A stretch of DNA of 64,000 nt from Isoetes taiwanensis (taxonomy: Eukaryota; Streptophyta; Lycopodiopsida; Isoetales; Isoetaceae), in contig JAJEKV010000072.1 in the NCBI GenBank assembly GCA_021234155.1, forward strand, positions 1,468,526-1,532,525. Reading direction: 5' to 3'. How positions within the stretch are numbered: position 1 is the stretch's first letter; each line of letters starts with the position of its first letter. Of this stretch, positions 11,100-24,186 are shown piece by piece. Position numbers and translations under genes: made by a program. Below the pieces are notes generated by a model. That model had not been told where the DNA came from and did no database searches. It saw nothing but the letters and a program-made list of their open reading frames with translations.

Positions 11100-12844
11100 C
11101 GAAAGTACCAATCGCCCGGTGTGCAGAGGGTATGTGGACTATCTGGCAGGCGCCCTGCTTACAGATCTTGACTCTGGGAACTATGGAGTGAGCAATATGC
11201 CCTCCAGAGCCCATTGGTAACGCTATCATGAACTCCGTGAAGCATATATCTGCCGGAGGTCCACCACCAGAAACGAGGGGGATCTTCAAGGCCGGCGAGT
11301 CGAGCACTCACACCCGAGGGGTGTAATCTCGTCATCAGATAGTTCCCCACATGAGGTCAACCCCCACGCCACTACCCTCTCCACCAGGTGGGCGATCGAA
11401 CATGAGGAGGAAGAAATTATTCCCCGGGAACCGAGGGGGCTGAAATGGCGATATACCCGGCCGCTTAAAGTGAGCTTGCAGCCACCGCATGACTCTCCTA
11501 GTGTCCTAGTACCCCGTATAGTACACCAACACCGCGGGGGACACCGTTGGAAATAGACTTTTGGGTGTTGGCGATGGTCTTCCACAATGATGTTAGCAAG
11601 AGGGCCGTGAGTCGGCCGCAATTCTCTTCGTTATCTTTGATTCAAAAACGCTAGGGCCTCCTCCATTCGGCGGTATCGGCCCGGTGCCACGGTTGCGAAT
11701 CCACTCGAGAACCGTGGCGTAAAAGCGATGACCGTGTCATTTGTTCGCCCGAGCCGGGCCGTGCCCAAACACTCTGCCCCTCACCCTCTCGCCTCTCAAA
11801 CTTCGGAGTCATGTGCTCACCGCGGCTTCTCCAGGATCTTTGCGGCACTGCTACAACCCTCGCCCAATGCAAGAATTGCTCATAGGTTCCTCGCAGAGCA
11901 AAGGGGTCCTCTCTCGCGTAGCCGTTGCGCCCGCATTTGCATCACAAACCCGAGTTGCCGCTTCCAATGGGGGCATGCCGCTCTAATCTCGGGTCCGGGC
12001 CTCAAGCAGCAAAGACGTACTCACCTCGACCAGGAAGGCTCCTTGCCAGCGCCTACCGCAGATTTACCACCGCTGCTTGCCGCCCCACCTGGCACCAAAA
12101 GATCCTCGCCGCCTCTAGCCGCCCCTGCTCCCGCCCATCCCCTGCTCCCTACAACCCCGCTCCCGGCCCCACTGAGAACCTGGGGCTTGAAGCGTGTTCC
12201 CTACCGCCTAGAAGCTTCCGGGCCAGGCACAAATTAGTCTCGACTGCTGAGCACACAGCCTGAATTTCTACCAGACCATATCTCACAAGTACTGGATTGC
12301 CCCAAGCCCCTCGGGCCGCCTAATTGAAGACCCAAAGAGTGATTCTGGGCCGGGCCGCCTGCTTTTTAGATCCTAAGAAATCAAAAACTCTTGAAGCAAA
12401 GACAACATGACCTTGTTCGGAAGCTGGCGCCCCCACGGATGAAGACCCGCATCGACTGGCTGGGCCACCCTATTCCCATCCCCGGTTGGGAAACCCGGTT
12501 GAATCGAAGTCCCTATCCTCACAGACGCAGCTCCCATCTACGATCGGGAAACCGGATTGAACCATATCCTTTAACCCTTGCACCAAATCGCCCCCCAAGG
12601 GAGCAACAGGCACCCCAGCAGGCCGGACCTGCTGCCCCGAAGCTGCCAGAGAGGTCTCCACATCTACCGCTTCCATACCAAGCTGCCGGATTGAAGACCC
12701 AGCAGTCGATTGGGTGGACGCCTTGCTAATCGGGGATCCGCTTGGCCACCGATTGCTATTGCCTTCCCCCGCCATTTCCCATCCGATTTGCCCAGGAGTT
12801 CCCCTCGGGACAACACCTCGTGCGGTTCTAGATCCCCCGGGCAT
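11100..12844 (-). pseudogene. LINE ORF1-like region, eroded
   Basis: The position upstream of the endonuclease matches ORF1 (RNA-binding, gag-like). 11621-11286 is an open stretch with Cys and Arg residues. 12844-12470 is a low-complexity Gly/Pro/Ser-rich stretch. No intact CCHC knuckle can be read. The call rests on position in the element. Confidence 0.45.
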
Positions 12845-12944
12845 TTGTTGCTTTATCCGTAAACATTTTCATCTCCCGTAAAAAAAAAAAAAATTGAAAA
12901 GAACCCGCTGGCTTTTTTCCCCAGGCCGGCCTTACTACTAGTTA

Positions 12945-13290
12945 GGGTGTGGTCACATGTACATATCAACATGAAGCGATAGACGTCAAAATGTAAAAAA
13001 CTACGGGTCACATGATACTTTTTGACATGGAAGGCTTGATGTCAACATCGATGGATTCAACCGGCTCTCTCTTCGGCTGAAGGAGTTCATGTTGACATGA
13101 ACCCTTTTAATTTTGACACGTTGCAATCTTGAAAAGACTCACCCGTCCAATTTTTAAAAGTTTTTGTTGAACGGTTAATGATGTTTTGACGTGGCATTAC
13201 TTCTTTAAATGAACATGTGACCGCCGTGTTTTAGAAACGTTCATGTCAACATGAACTAGATCATGTCAACATGATCATGTGACCCGGCCC
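12945..13290. mobile_element. Tourist/Harbinger-like MITE with TTA target duplication
   Basis: A 346-bp element with imperfect terminal inverted repeats: left GGGTGTGGTCACATG, right CATGTGACCCGGCCC. It is flanked by TTA on both sides (12942-12944, 13291-13293), the 3-bp target preferred by PIF/Harbinger transposases. Inside are several copies of a palindromic word based on GTTCATGTCAACATGAAC, near both ends. No ORF. Confidence 0.7.
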
Positions 13291-13293
13291 TTA

Positions 13294-14640
13294 TACTTTT
13301 GGCCTAACGGAATTTTTACATTGTAGTAGTTTTTCGATAGCTTCCTTGAGGGATAAAGACCATAAGACTATAATAAAAAGAACCACAAAAAAATCGCACT
13401 ATGTTTGAGAAAAGCACAGCACCAAGGAGCCCACAAGTGAAGAAGCCGAACACATGCAAGTTGCCCATCAAGTTTGTACAAATCCACTGGTTATGGAGTC
13501 TTTTTTCTGTTAGCTATGGAGTTCTATAAATGTCAGTAGCCTATACTCTAGTTCTGTCACTCACTTTTACCATGCATCTGCTTAGAAAATTCTTTAAGAA
13601 ACTAGTTTGTGGATGCGCAATGCTTGGCATTAGCTCTATTTTTAGCAAAGAAACAAGAATTAAAGCGAACAAGCCAAAATCCTGTTCAAATCACATGTTT
13701 AGTCCAAAATGTTTTTGATATCTTTCTTTATATACAGCCGGGTTACAATTCAATTCAAAATGTAATCGTATAATTGGCGACAAAGAACTTGAACGCAACC
13801 GAGACGTCAATACAACAGAGCAAAAATATTCTCGCAAGAGTGATTATTTTGATAAAATCATTGGAATATTTATGTTTGACAGTTATGGATTATAACTTCA
13901 TCTTGATCTAATGGTGGGCAACAGCTGAATCAAATTAATCAGCAAGGACCTACAGTCAAGACCTATAGTCTAGTACCTTAACAACACATGAAGAATGTTG
14001 TAGCTTCGCTCTAGTGGCAAATCTCTTGCTCTACTACAATCTATTAATCTGAATTTGCAAGGGAAGCCACAATGGTACACCTAATGCTTAACATATGCTA
14101 CTCGTCACCAAGCTTGAGGACCAGAATAGCCCAAGAGGAGGCCTACCATCTCGGATTTGACTAACAAAGCAAAGCATTGGCCTCTAGGTTCAGGTTCATT
14201 GGTGGCAAGCAAACCAACAATTGTTCAGGAATTGTCCAAAATATTCCACCCTCACTGAAGAGAAACATAGGCCTTTTGTAATTTACAACGTGTGACCTAC
14301 AACATGGCAACTAGGTCGATGCTTCCATCTCCGGAATGGAAAACGGCTCAAAGATTCCGCTCAAGTGGTCAGCTGCATGTAAGCATCAGGCCATCCTCCC
14401 AGTTGCCATGTTGTGGCGGCATGGAAGTGGGTCCCCAATTCCAGACCCAATTCCAGACCCCTGAAATCAAATCCCATACAAAAGGCCAGATCACGACGTT
14501 TATGAATTCCATTTTAGATGGTGGTGATCACGGATCCGGGGAACATGGAGAAATCTAGGCCGTGCATGCATTGTTACCTTTTTCTTCTCCTTTTCTTCGC
14601 CTCGTCCTCCTCATCTCCCACAGTCCGGCATCTCTGTCTG
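13294..14640. other. Upstream region of the sterol methyltransferase gene, no gene seen
   Basis: AT-rich DNA without a supported coding region. The last few hundred bases must contain the promoter and 5' UTR of the gene starting at 14652. A short CT-rich stretch (about 14577-14612) just before the start would suit a plant 5' leader. Confidence 0.5.
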
Positions 14641-14651
14641 ATCGGTTGATC

Positions 14652-17600
14652 ATGGGATCCAGTGCTGTAGATCTTGCTACAGGCCTTGGAGGCAGCCTCA
14701 CTCGCAAAGAAATGCTTTCCTCTGTCGATCAGTAAGTGCTCTGCTTTCTGTTTGTACTGCTGCTCGCCATTGCCCCCCTTTTTCTGGGCATTATAATTTT
14801 CTTCCTTCCCTAGTTGTATGTACTTAGAATTAAACCGATCCATTCTTTTCTAATACAAAGATACCACATTGTCTTTTGGAAAATTTTGTACTTGATGTGA
14901 CATGTTCTAGCTTCATCCAAACAGTCTATCTCGAATCTGAATGTGGTTGCGCCATTTGAAATGTTTTGGATGTCAGACAGTGCTTGTGTCATTTGGAATA
15001 TTTTGGATGTCAGACAAAGCGTTGTGTAATGCTTCTCGTATTGGCAATTGTTAGGTACGAAAAATATCATTCCTATCACGGTGGTGATGAAGAAGCCAGG
15101 AAAACAAACTACACTGACATGGTATCATTTTCACTTTTTACCAAAGTATCTGCCCATTTGTGTGACTCCCATGCAATTTTTAAATTCATTCTGAATGTAA
15201 TAGGTTAACAAATACTACGATCTTGCCACAAGCTTTTATGAATATGGATGGGGGCAGTCGTTCCATTTTGCTAACAGGTGACCCCTAATATCTTTGGAGT
15301 ATGTTCTGCTTTAGTTTCCATGATTTAATTGCTGTGAATTATTATAGGTTCAAAGATGAAACACTTCAAGAAAGCATCAAAAGGCATGAACATTTTCTTG
15401 CTCTACATCTGGGGCTTAAGCCTGGGATGAAGGTGATGATTTAGTAATTTCATAATCGAAGATGTCGAGCTTAGCCAATGCATTGCCTTTGATTTGCAGG
15501 TCTTGGATGTAGGCTGTGGAATTGGAGGACCACTACGAGAGGTTTCTAGGTTTAGGTGTGCTCTTCTTCCATTTCATTTCTCTTATGATGATCTTTGATA
15601 ACAACTTCAATTTGACCACTGCTGTGTGCATGCCACCTTCTATAATGAAGAGTGTAGTATTTGTGTGGATTTATAGGTTTACACTTATAATCATGCATAG
15701 CAATAAATGGAAGAATTTAAATTAGAACTGAATGCAAGTTACAAAAATGATACATCGGACAAAACTGTTAGTTACGTGTCATTTCTCGAGGTTAACTCAG
15801 CATGTACTTGTAGCTTTAACTAATTAAGTAATACCTTTGTTTCAGTGGGGCGTCAGTTATTGGATTGAACAACAATGCATATCAAATTTCTAGAGGGCGT
15901 GTAAGTGCAAACATGAGAACTTTGCTAAGCTTTGATAACTGTTGTTTTTTCCCATATTATGGTGCTTTTCTGGGTTGATCACATCTTTCTATGTTCGCAG
16001 GAGTTAAATAAAAAGTATGGACTGGATAAGATTTGTGATTTTATCAAGGTAAGCATCACTACATTTACCCTATGTTTAAAGCATGGAAGAACATGTGGCA
16101 ACCAAAAGTATAAAAGGGAGATTTTTCCTGCTTTTGGAAACTGTAGATAGCTGGCACCTATTATAAGCATTGCTAGGAGGAAAGTTGATATTAAGCTTTT
16201 TTATGTAAAGGGCAGTCCTAAAAAGTCAACCACCAAGGTGATTGACTATTAAAATGCTGCAGGATATTTGAGTAACAAAAAGATATTTTAACAGACATCA
16301 TTTCATGTGTTTCCACTAGTAGAAAGAAATAAGAAAGAAAGGGTTTATTCATGTCTACTGAAAAACCATAGGATCTATGAGACCAAATAAATACAGCAAG
16401 TCTTCAACATCCAGGAACATTCTCCTAACTGCAAGTGCTAGTTAAATCTAGCAACAAAAGAGAAGTTAGAACTTATTGATAAAGCTTACCAATGAATAAA
16501 GCTTACCAATGATTCTGTACTCTATGAGTTGATTAACACACCCACTTAAAAGGTCTGAAAAAACTCTGTGATGCTTTCTGCATGCCTATGGACCCTTTTC
16601 TTCTTTTGGTGCTGTTCTTTCTTAACCTTTTTGGCTATTTCTTGAGTGCGGGCAGTGGCGTCTTCCTATTACTGTCGAATGGTGTCGGGTAAAGTATGAG
16701 AAAAGAAGTCAACATGCGAGTGCCATGCTTTTTTGTGACATAATGTAGGTGGTGCTATTGCAGTCTCAAGAGCCTTAAAACAAAAAAAGAAGCATAACAT
16801 GCTAGGGAATATGAACAAAAGCATGGTGCCTAGATATTAAAAGTAATTAGATGTTGATTTACAGTATCCTTCAATATTGGGCTCTTTTGGAATTTCAGAA
16901 TAGGCATTTCCCAGGGGCATTGATAGTACTTTGGGCAATTTTTAACATTAGATAGAATGAGATTTGTGTTTCTGATAGGTGGGCAATATGTTACAGGGAG
17001 ACTTCATGAAGATGCCAATTCCAGATGAAAGCTTTGATGCTGCTTATGCCATTGAAGCAACCTGTCATGCTCCAGATCCTGTGAGTGTCATTGTGGATAA
17101 TCTCATGTAAGCAAAATCTGATTTTTGCATGACAAATGTGGGTGGTTTCCTAGGTAGGATGCTACAAGGAAATCAAGAGAGTTCTGAAACCTGGCCAACT
17201 TTTTGCTGGATATGAATGGTGCATGACTGATGCTTATGACCCCAGTAATGGCATACATCAAAAAATTAAGGTACTAGAGACGCTTTCATTTTTCAAGTGT
17301 CATTCCATTTTTCAAGAATCAGATGTAGATTTTAACAGGACACCTAAAAAGGCTATACTGACTAATTTTACTGTTACAGGCTGAAATTGAACTCGGAGAC
17401 GGATTGCCAGATATCCGTACAACAAAGCAATGCCTAGAGGCATTGAAAGCAGCTGGCTTTGAGGTCTGTATTTAGTTCATTTTGTTGATTCAATTGTATG
17501 TAGTGGGGTTTCAATTTGCAGTATTTTTTTTGTAGGTTCTAATGGAGGAGGATTTAGCTAAATCTTCACCATTGCCGTGGTATTTACCGTTGGATCCAAA

Positions 17601-17996
17601 CCATTTTTCGCTATCCAGCTTCCGATTGACAAGAATAGGACGTTTCATAACCAGAAACATGGTATTTTCCATTCTCGTTAATAGTTGCAATCTACTAGAA
17701 TGCGTGCAACTGCATCATATAACATAATATTCGCGCATATTTGCGTGCAGGTATGGGCCATGGAGACACTAAGGGTTGCTCCTCAAGGTAGTTGTAGAGT
17801 GAGTGCATTCCTGGAGGCGGCTGCAGATGGTCTAGTTGAGGGTGGAAGGTTCTCTTCTCTGCTTATTTTTATTTGTTTCATTAAGCATGTGTTTTTTTTT
17901 TGTACTTGGCACTACAATATTATTATCTTCTTATTGTGCAGGAAGGAGATATTTACACCCATGTATTTCTTTGTGGTGCGAAAGCCAATGGAGTGA
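14652..17996 (+). CDS. SMT1: Sterol C-24 methyltransferase (cycloartenol C-24 methyltransferase type), 13 exons
   Basis: Transfers a methyl group from S-adenosylmethionine to C-24 of the sterol side chain, the first committed step of plant sterol alkylation, at the ER. Exons: 14652-14731, 15055-15121, 15204-15277, 15348-15432, 15500-15555, 15846-15900, 16001-16048, 16997-17080, 17154-17270, 17380-17463, 17536-17661, 17751-17848, 17942-17996. All junctions are GT..AG and the phases join into 342 codons plus TGA, the usual length of plant SMT1. Family signatures are all present: YEYGWGQSFHF (about 61-71), the SAM motif VLDVGCGIGGP (about 103-113), YAIEATCHAPDP (about 172-183) and GDGLPDIRTT. 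The ending GGRKEIFTPMYFFVVRKP is also typical. Intron 7 is the longest (948 bp). Orthology to SMT1 rather than SMT2 is inferred from the overall match and the lack of an N-terminal hydrophobic extension. Confidence 0.96.
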
Positions 17997-19040
17997 ATTA
18001 TTCTTTGGAATCTTGTATTACTACGTTGGTGTTTGTAGCCAGTTTATAAATTATTTTACAAATTTCTTCCTTCAGCGCATGAAGGGATCTGTATTATTTG
18101 AGACTCATTTCCAACTTCCATTGACAAACTAAGATTTTGGCCTTGGTTAGTTGTTTGCACATTACTCCATGAAATAAAATAGTACATAAGTGCTTTGATT
18201 GGTTCCTGGTCTTGGAGTTATTTGATTAGCCTAGTTAAGGATGTTGATTGGTCGAATTTCTCTTTTTTAAAATGTGGCACTTTTTCAGCCAGCACACATG
18301 CTGCTTTGCTTTGCTTTATGTCTTCTTTCTCCAGATGAATAAAAGCGATGCAAGTAGGGATAAAAGCACATTTTGAGTTTAGCAGCATCTGCTCTTGGAC
18401 CTGATTTATGGCAATGGAAGCATGGCTTGGCATGGCTCCTTTTTTCCGTCTTCTTACGGCTTAGTGGTGGCTCTCTGATGTTCTCTTCTGCTGCATTCTA
18501 CATCACTAAGATTATCTGAATCATTTAATTTCCAGTTTTAAAAGCTGCCTTCCAATTCTACTTTCTATGACCATGGCCACAAATATTAGTTAATGGAACT
18601 TCTGGAGCTAACTTCGAACTTGGCAAATCAGAGGAAGAGGAAAGGAAGATTAGAGGAAGACGAGCAAGTTAGTGGTCAAGATTGGCCTATTTTATCTCTG
18701 TCCTGTTTCCGTATTTGTGCTTGCTTCTGTACTCTTTTAACATAACAGAGCCGATTTTTTCAGATTTAGTCATATGGTCACGCATTACATGAACCATGTC
18801 TTTTTTTTAGATTTAAGTCAGTTTATCATTCTCTTGCTTTTCATTTTCTCATCCATAGTGCTGTCAAACGCATTGGATCAATGCTGCCTGCTACTTTTTT
18901 TGCAGTTTCAGTAGCAATCCCTAGATTTGGCATGTACCAATGCCAAAACCTTCTAATGTATAATAAATTAAGATGTTTGCTTTCGTTTGGTAGTTCGGCA
19001 ACTATACTGCAGTTACTAATTCTGCACTAAGCAGTCACAG
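17997..19040. other. 3' flank of SMT1, no gene seen
   Basis: Holds the SMT1 3' UTR. An AATAAA-like word (GAAATAAAATAG) near 18172 could be its poly(A) signal. The rest shows no supported coding region. Confidence 0.45.
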
Positions 19041-19045
19041 TACAT

Positions 19046-21560
19046 GTGGATTTCAAGCTTGTCTGGCAACCACCTGACAGACTTCATCACGACTATGGCT
19101 ATGGCGAAGCCTTCTCCTTTCTTCAGAGATTTGAAGAATGGCTAGTATTCAAGGGATATGAAATTGGACGAGCTTTGAACTGTGCCCTAAATAGGAGCCT
19201 GATTTGGGACAAAAGCAAGGTTAAAGATGAACAATCCTCCCAAATCTGGGTACTAACATAGGTTAGCTGGAATCCTTCATAAGTGAACATTGTTTATTTA
19301 ACTCCATTTTGTTTTCATCTGCAAATTGTTGTGCCTTAGCTAGTAGCCATCAAGCACTGACAAATTAGAGTGGAGTAATATCAGATAATGGCAGACTGCA
19401 CTTGAGAACTTGGCAAAAACAGTTCATGGAATGCAAAAGAGTCATTGCTGGCAAGTTGCATCCGCGCAGATAGAATTTTTGGTCATTCCTATTTACAAGG
19501 TGATTTCTGAAATCAGCCTTGTCATTGAATGTCAATGTATGCATGCACTAAAGCTAAAGTGGGGACTGCTCGCAAGCTCCTGGTTATGAAAATGCCTTTT
19601 GGTAAAAATTATCTTTACTGATCAAGTCCTCTTCTGCAGGTCTTATGTACAATGTTGGAGCACCCAGAACCAGAGCAACGTTTTGGAGCATTACAACAAC
19701 TGGATTTTCTGTTACAGAAAGGGTCTGGAATGGAACAACATCAAATTGCTAATAAGAAAGGGCCATTCATTGGCATATTGAATAGGAGCCTCACATATGA
19801 TGGTTTCATCTATAAACTTGTTGGGATCGGGAAGTTTCATCTGCTTCAGGTGATCCTTTACTTGCACTATGCCGAGAAGCCTTGGAGCTATTACTAAATT
19901 TTATGCCACTAGCCTCCTTCACATTAGCTGCAATCTCTTTTGAGTTCAATTGATGCTATTTGCCCTGTTCTTTCACCATCCATACTCGCCATTAAAACAG
20001 GCCCATTGACGCAACTTTCATTAGCTGTACTTGTGGGGGCCTGCCTGTATTAGTCAGTGGATGGTATTGGTCTTGTCCCAGAGAAGGTGTGGACAAATAT
20101 AGAACATATAGCAAAGTCTAAGCATGGTAAGTATCGGCTATGGTATTCAGCATAACACTTTATTATTTCTTAAACTTCATATGACAGTATTAGGTGGTTT
20201 TCTTTTATCGTATTATTTGCTGCTTGAAAGTCTTTTTCTTGGTAATGCCTTTTTTCTATTCATTACCCAAGATAGATTTCCGGAGGAAGAAGTAAGTTGA
20301 ATCATTTCATTAGGGAAGTAATTTAATCGATTCCGTTGGGTTTGGACAGGTTTGCATATCTTTTTTGTGAGCCTTTAATAACAATAAAACCATTTCTGAG
20401 TATTATCAACTTACATGATGTGCTCGAGTTACCTCTTCTCCACAACTTCTTCATAATGGCAGCTGAGAAGATGGTCATCAATGTTGAATATAATCAGCTC
20501 AATCCTCTACTTTGGGCAACTGGGAATGTCCATGGCGATGTTAATGATGAAACTGGTATTCACCCTATCCTGAAAACATTGAACATTAACCAGGTGCGTT
20601 TTTACTATGTATCTGGCCATTTGGTCAGATTTTGCGAGAGCATTGTTGTAGTGGCAAATACATATGTGCCATATGCTCTGTGCTAAATATTTCATCCAGA
20701 AAAAAAAAAGAACTTTTCCCCGCTGGATAAAGCATAAGAAATCTAGTTGTGGGGTTTATGAGTATATAAGTGAAGATTTAAAAGCTAATTTTAGTTTTTC
20801 CTATGCATGATCTTTGTCCAGTTGATATTGAAGCCCAACACATACATAAATAGAGACTCATGGTGCAATTGTGGAATTTGTAAACCCCAAGTAAGTGAAG
20901 CACCTTGAGTGACTTGTTTGATAATTAGTCAACACTTGGGAGACTTTATTACAGATTGAAATGCTAACTTGTGGACGATTGTGCCATATAATTTAGATGC
21001 TTATGCCTGCAAACATGTGCAGATATAAGGATGCATCCAGATCATCATTTATGTCATCAACAAGGGTGGAATACATGACGCAAGATTTCACCCGCAGTTT
21101 GCCTGCTTCTGCAAATGTTGGATTCACGGTCGCTTCAAGCCATAAAAAAAGGGATAATAATCAGTCAAAATGCATTCTTACTTAACAGATATATTGTTAT
21201 CTTTGTTGTCATAGGTAATGGATGCTTGAGCGATAAAAAAAGGGATAATAATCAGTCAAAATGCATTCTTACTTAACAGAGATATTGTTTTCTTTGTTGT
21301 CATAGGAAATGGATGCTTGGGCTGCTTATGTGCCAGTAAAGAACAACCTTGAAGACTCAGTATGTTGGACGTTGCATAGTTACAGATTGTGGCAAAACAG
21401 GTCCCAGAAGGAAACATCAAACCACAGGGGAGATGGCCATATACAGATGCGACAACCTCATTTTAAGAAAGGGTATTAATACAATTCTGAAGTTGCCTTT
21501 TCTTGACATGCAAGCAAAAAAATTAGGCTGGCGTTCACATAGAAAAACTAAGGTACATTA
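19046..21560 (+). pseudogene. Decayed multi-exon gene, product not recognised (helical-repeat-like)
   Basis: Several exon-like blocks lie on one strand. 19046-19258 is a charged 71-codon stretch. 19640-19849 is bounded by CTGCAG and CAG/GTGATC and is open for 70 codons, reading LEHPEPEQRFGALQQLDFLL, which looks like an amphipathic helix of an ARM/HEAT-type repeat. 20001-20130 reads SVDGIGLVPEKVWTNIEHIA after an in-frame TAG. 21020-21170 and 21306-21400 read Ser- and Asn-rich coding-like sequence. The in-frame stop and the duplication at 21142-21323 argue for a pseudogene. I could not name the family. Confidence 0.45.
21142..21323 (+). repeat. 91-bp tandem duplication spanning an apparent intron/exon border
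   Basis: Copies 21142-21232 and 21233-21323 both start ATAAAAAAAGGGATAATAAT and include a TTGTTGTCATAGG acceptor-like end plus AATGGATGCTTG of the next coding-like block, differing at a few bases. Both potential splice acceptors are kept. Confidence 0.85.
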
Positions 21561-21599
21561 GTTGAATGGGCAAAAAGTAGAATTATGGCCACGGATTGT

Positions 21600-23480
21600 A
21601 TGGAAGCCTGAATGGAGTCTTACATTTTCTGATATAAAGAGGAAACTCTGGGGGCATTGCAAAGGTCAATCCTTATTATTTGGGGTAGAGAGATTCCAAT
21701 TCATGACCTGTCCTTGAATGGCACACTTGTGATGTATTACACAGGCAAAGGTAGTATTTTATGCATGGATTTGATTGGTTTAAGTATGATTGAGCCTGAT
21801 TGGCATGTTTGGTAGCTCGGTTGAGCTTCAGTCCCTGCATGTTGAGAAAGAAGGCTGGCAGTCAAGCCCATTCACTACAAGGATGAATCAATACCTGAAG
21901 AAATTAGAATGGGTTCCCATGAGGGAACATGTGAAACATATGACTCCTTTGATGTTGTTAAGTCATTTCATGTAGAAACATGTGCTTTTTGGATCCTCTT
22001 ATAAGGCAAAGAACATACCATCAATAACATCATTGCCTAATCGTGTTTGCTGTGTACCATTAATACCATCATTAAAAGGTCAATGCAATGCACACTTGTA
22101 TTACGAGCTACAAATTTTCATAGGTTGCTAATTAATCAATAATGAATCTATACTGAAGTAGAAGATTGTAAACAAGCACTCGCTCCAGCCCAAAGTACAC
22201 AACCTTCTTCAACACCATCAAAGTAAGACCACCAACTTAAAGCAAACTTACAAAAACACTAGGAACCCACATCATCAACAAAGAAGAGGCACTTATCAAA
22301 ATTGACACTAACATCACAGTGTTGCGCATGCATCACGAGGATGTGCGACATTTCAACCCAATGGTTATGGTCAAAATGTTTCCCAACAAACATGTTCACA
22401 AAATACCAGTTATACAATGCAACAATAGAAGCACCTCATTCATCTCATACATAGCAAGTATCAAGAAAAAAAACCACTACATAGAAGAAGTAGTAGACCG
22501 ACCTCTGGTTCCATAGACGACCAAACGGTCGCCCTACAAGGCCGACCCGAAATGAACAACTTGATTGAAGACCCGACATTCCACAGGATGCAGAATCAAT
22601 GATTACCAATATGAATATAGTGGGAAAAATAGTAAATAGTCAATGGAACAACAAGCGTAGTCACATACATAGAGACAGATGACCAATCAGAATACACAAT
22701 AGTCTACATTGACAACTCTCTCCAACACATGCACATCAAATGAACACTGGTTGAGTACATCAAATAAACCTCTTCTTAACCATTGTAATTTAACAAATAT
22801 ATCCTAGTTCCCACAATTGATATTGAAACTTGGCTCCTTTCAATTAAACCCATCCGATCCTTCAAAATTCAACTGCTTCAGAAAAAATATACTGCTAAAG
22901 AGAGAAAAAATTGCTGTGATTTACATTTTTGCACCTTGTGAAAATCTTGCTCAATAATCTAGATAACAGGTTCCATGTCTTCTAAATGGTTTTAGATTCT
23001 ATACAGTTGTGTCAAGTTTCCTTGGGCTTTACTAACCTTTTGCATGGATAATAGGGTCTATTTTGTTTTACAAGCCTTGCCAATTTGATTGATGGAAATT
23101 GTTTTATCTTTTACATTTGCCCGTCTTTTTCTTCCTATACTATCCACCCAAGCTGGCATTTTTAATAGTTTTATATTAAGGTTGGAGCTTAAGGAATTTC
23201 ATTATCTAGTAAATATAAGATATCACACTCACTGGTATGTTGATGTGCTAAAGTTCCTTTCATTACATAGACTCATATTTTGTGCGACCTCTAAAAATAT
23301 TGGGTAGTAGCATGATGCAGGAAAATTTGGTGTCCTGCCCATGTCTTTTTTATTCAAACCCATGATTGGATGAAAAATTGGTCTCAACAAATGAGTTGAG
23401 AGCTGTTAGTCAAGACATAAATTCGTCTTAGGATGGATCTTGGTGTTAATGTTTGAGGAATTTGAGCATTTCTTCCAAAG
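21600..23480. other. Interval with no gene seen
   Basis: AT-rich. The plus strand is notably A/C-rich from about 22,140 to 22,800, then T-rich to about 23,300. Open frames are short and unlike known families. Probably old repeat sequence. Confidence 0.4.
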
Positions 23481-23496
23481 GCTTTTATATATATCA

Positions 23497-23700
23497 GTCA
23501 CAGATCTTGATCGTCCATTTGGCCTAGACGATCTCTATTGTTAGCAAAAGCTTCTTGGCGATCCTTCTCGATATATCAACTGTCAGATCTTGGTCGTCCA
23601 TATGTGCCTAGACGATCTTAGTATTCGAATTTAATGGTTGTCAGATCTTGGTCGTCCATTTGCGTTCCAAATGATCTTAGCTGTCAGATTTGATGGCTTT
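23497..23700. repeat. Three diverged tandem copies of a GATCTTGGTCGTCCA unit
   Basis: Units starting near 23,503, 23,586 and 23,644 share CAGATCTTGGTCGTCCAT followed at variable distance by GACGATCTTAG-like sequence. Such units are common in LTRs and other plant dispersed repeats. No function is assigned. Confidence 0.65.
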
Positions 23701-24186
23701 GAAAGCTTCTTGTAGTCTCTCTCGTTCGTTCATCCTTTGCCCACATGTTAGAGATCTTCTAAAATTTTTGTATTGAAGGAAACCCTTACCCCCAACACGG
23801 GACATGGAAAGCCCCTTAACCAACTCTTCACATTCATTATCTTGCGCTATATGGAATACTAATGGCCCATCTGTATAAAAGTATCTTATGTTGTTTTACA
23901 TAACCCAGTAACGTCCATCATAATCTAAGGCTCTTGTTGTTCTCCCTAAAGATGGTCCCAACCTATAGAACCAACGTCATCTTCAACATATATACCAAAA
24001 CAATTCAAAACTAGAAACACATGCCCGACCATGGTGGGCATTAGTCCTTGGCACTTATAAACCAAAAACAATGATATAGCTTTTTGTTATCTATTTGTAA
24101 AGGGCATAGATATAATGGGTATTCATGATGAAGTGTCCCGTATGAGCATGGTAGTACTCATGCTAGACGTCATACATCTTCTTATA

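Larger units (their letters stand above)
6600..12900 (-). mobile_element. L1-type LINE, minus strand, decayed, nearly full length
   Basis: A run of about 28 T at 6601-6628 is the poly(A) tail of an element read on the minus strand. Upstream in element order are a post-RT region (about 7690-6700), RT (about 9400-8100), an endonuclease (about 10480-9600) and an ORF1-like region (about 12850-11100). The element is much richer in G+C than the flanks. The 5' limit near 12,900 is set only by the composition change and an A-run at about 12,880. Many frameshifts are present. I did not find a convincing target-site duplication. Confidence 0.8.

Noticed and set aside
10378-12263. Many overlapping 90-170-codon ORFs on both strands
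   Set aside because: GC-rich LINE DNA lacks stop codons by chance. Only the minus-strand LINE motifs make sense.
16981-16996. Alternative acceptor for SMT1 exon 8 (after TTTCTGATAG)
   Set aside because: It would add VGNML-type residues before GDFMKM. The acceptor at 16996 restores the conserved sequence and the frame.
22140-22600. A/C-rich stretch as a protein gene
   Set aside because: The only open frame is short (65 codons) with low-complexity composition and no family match.
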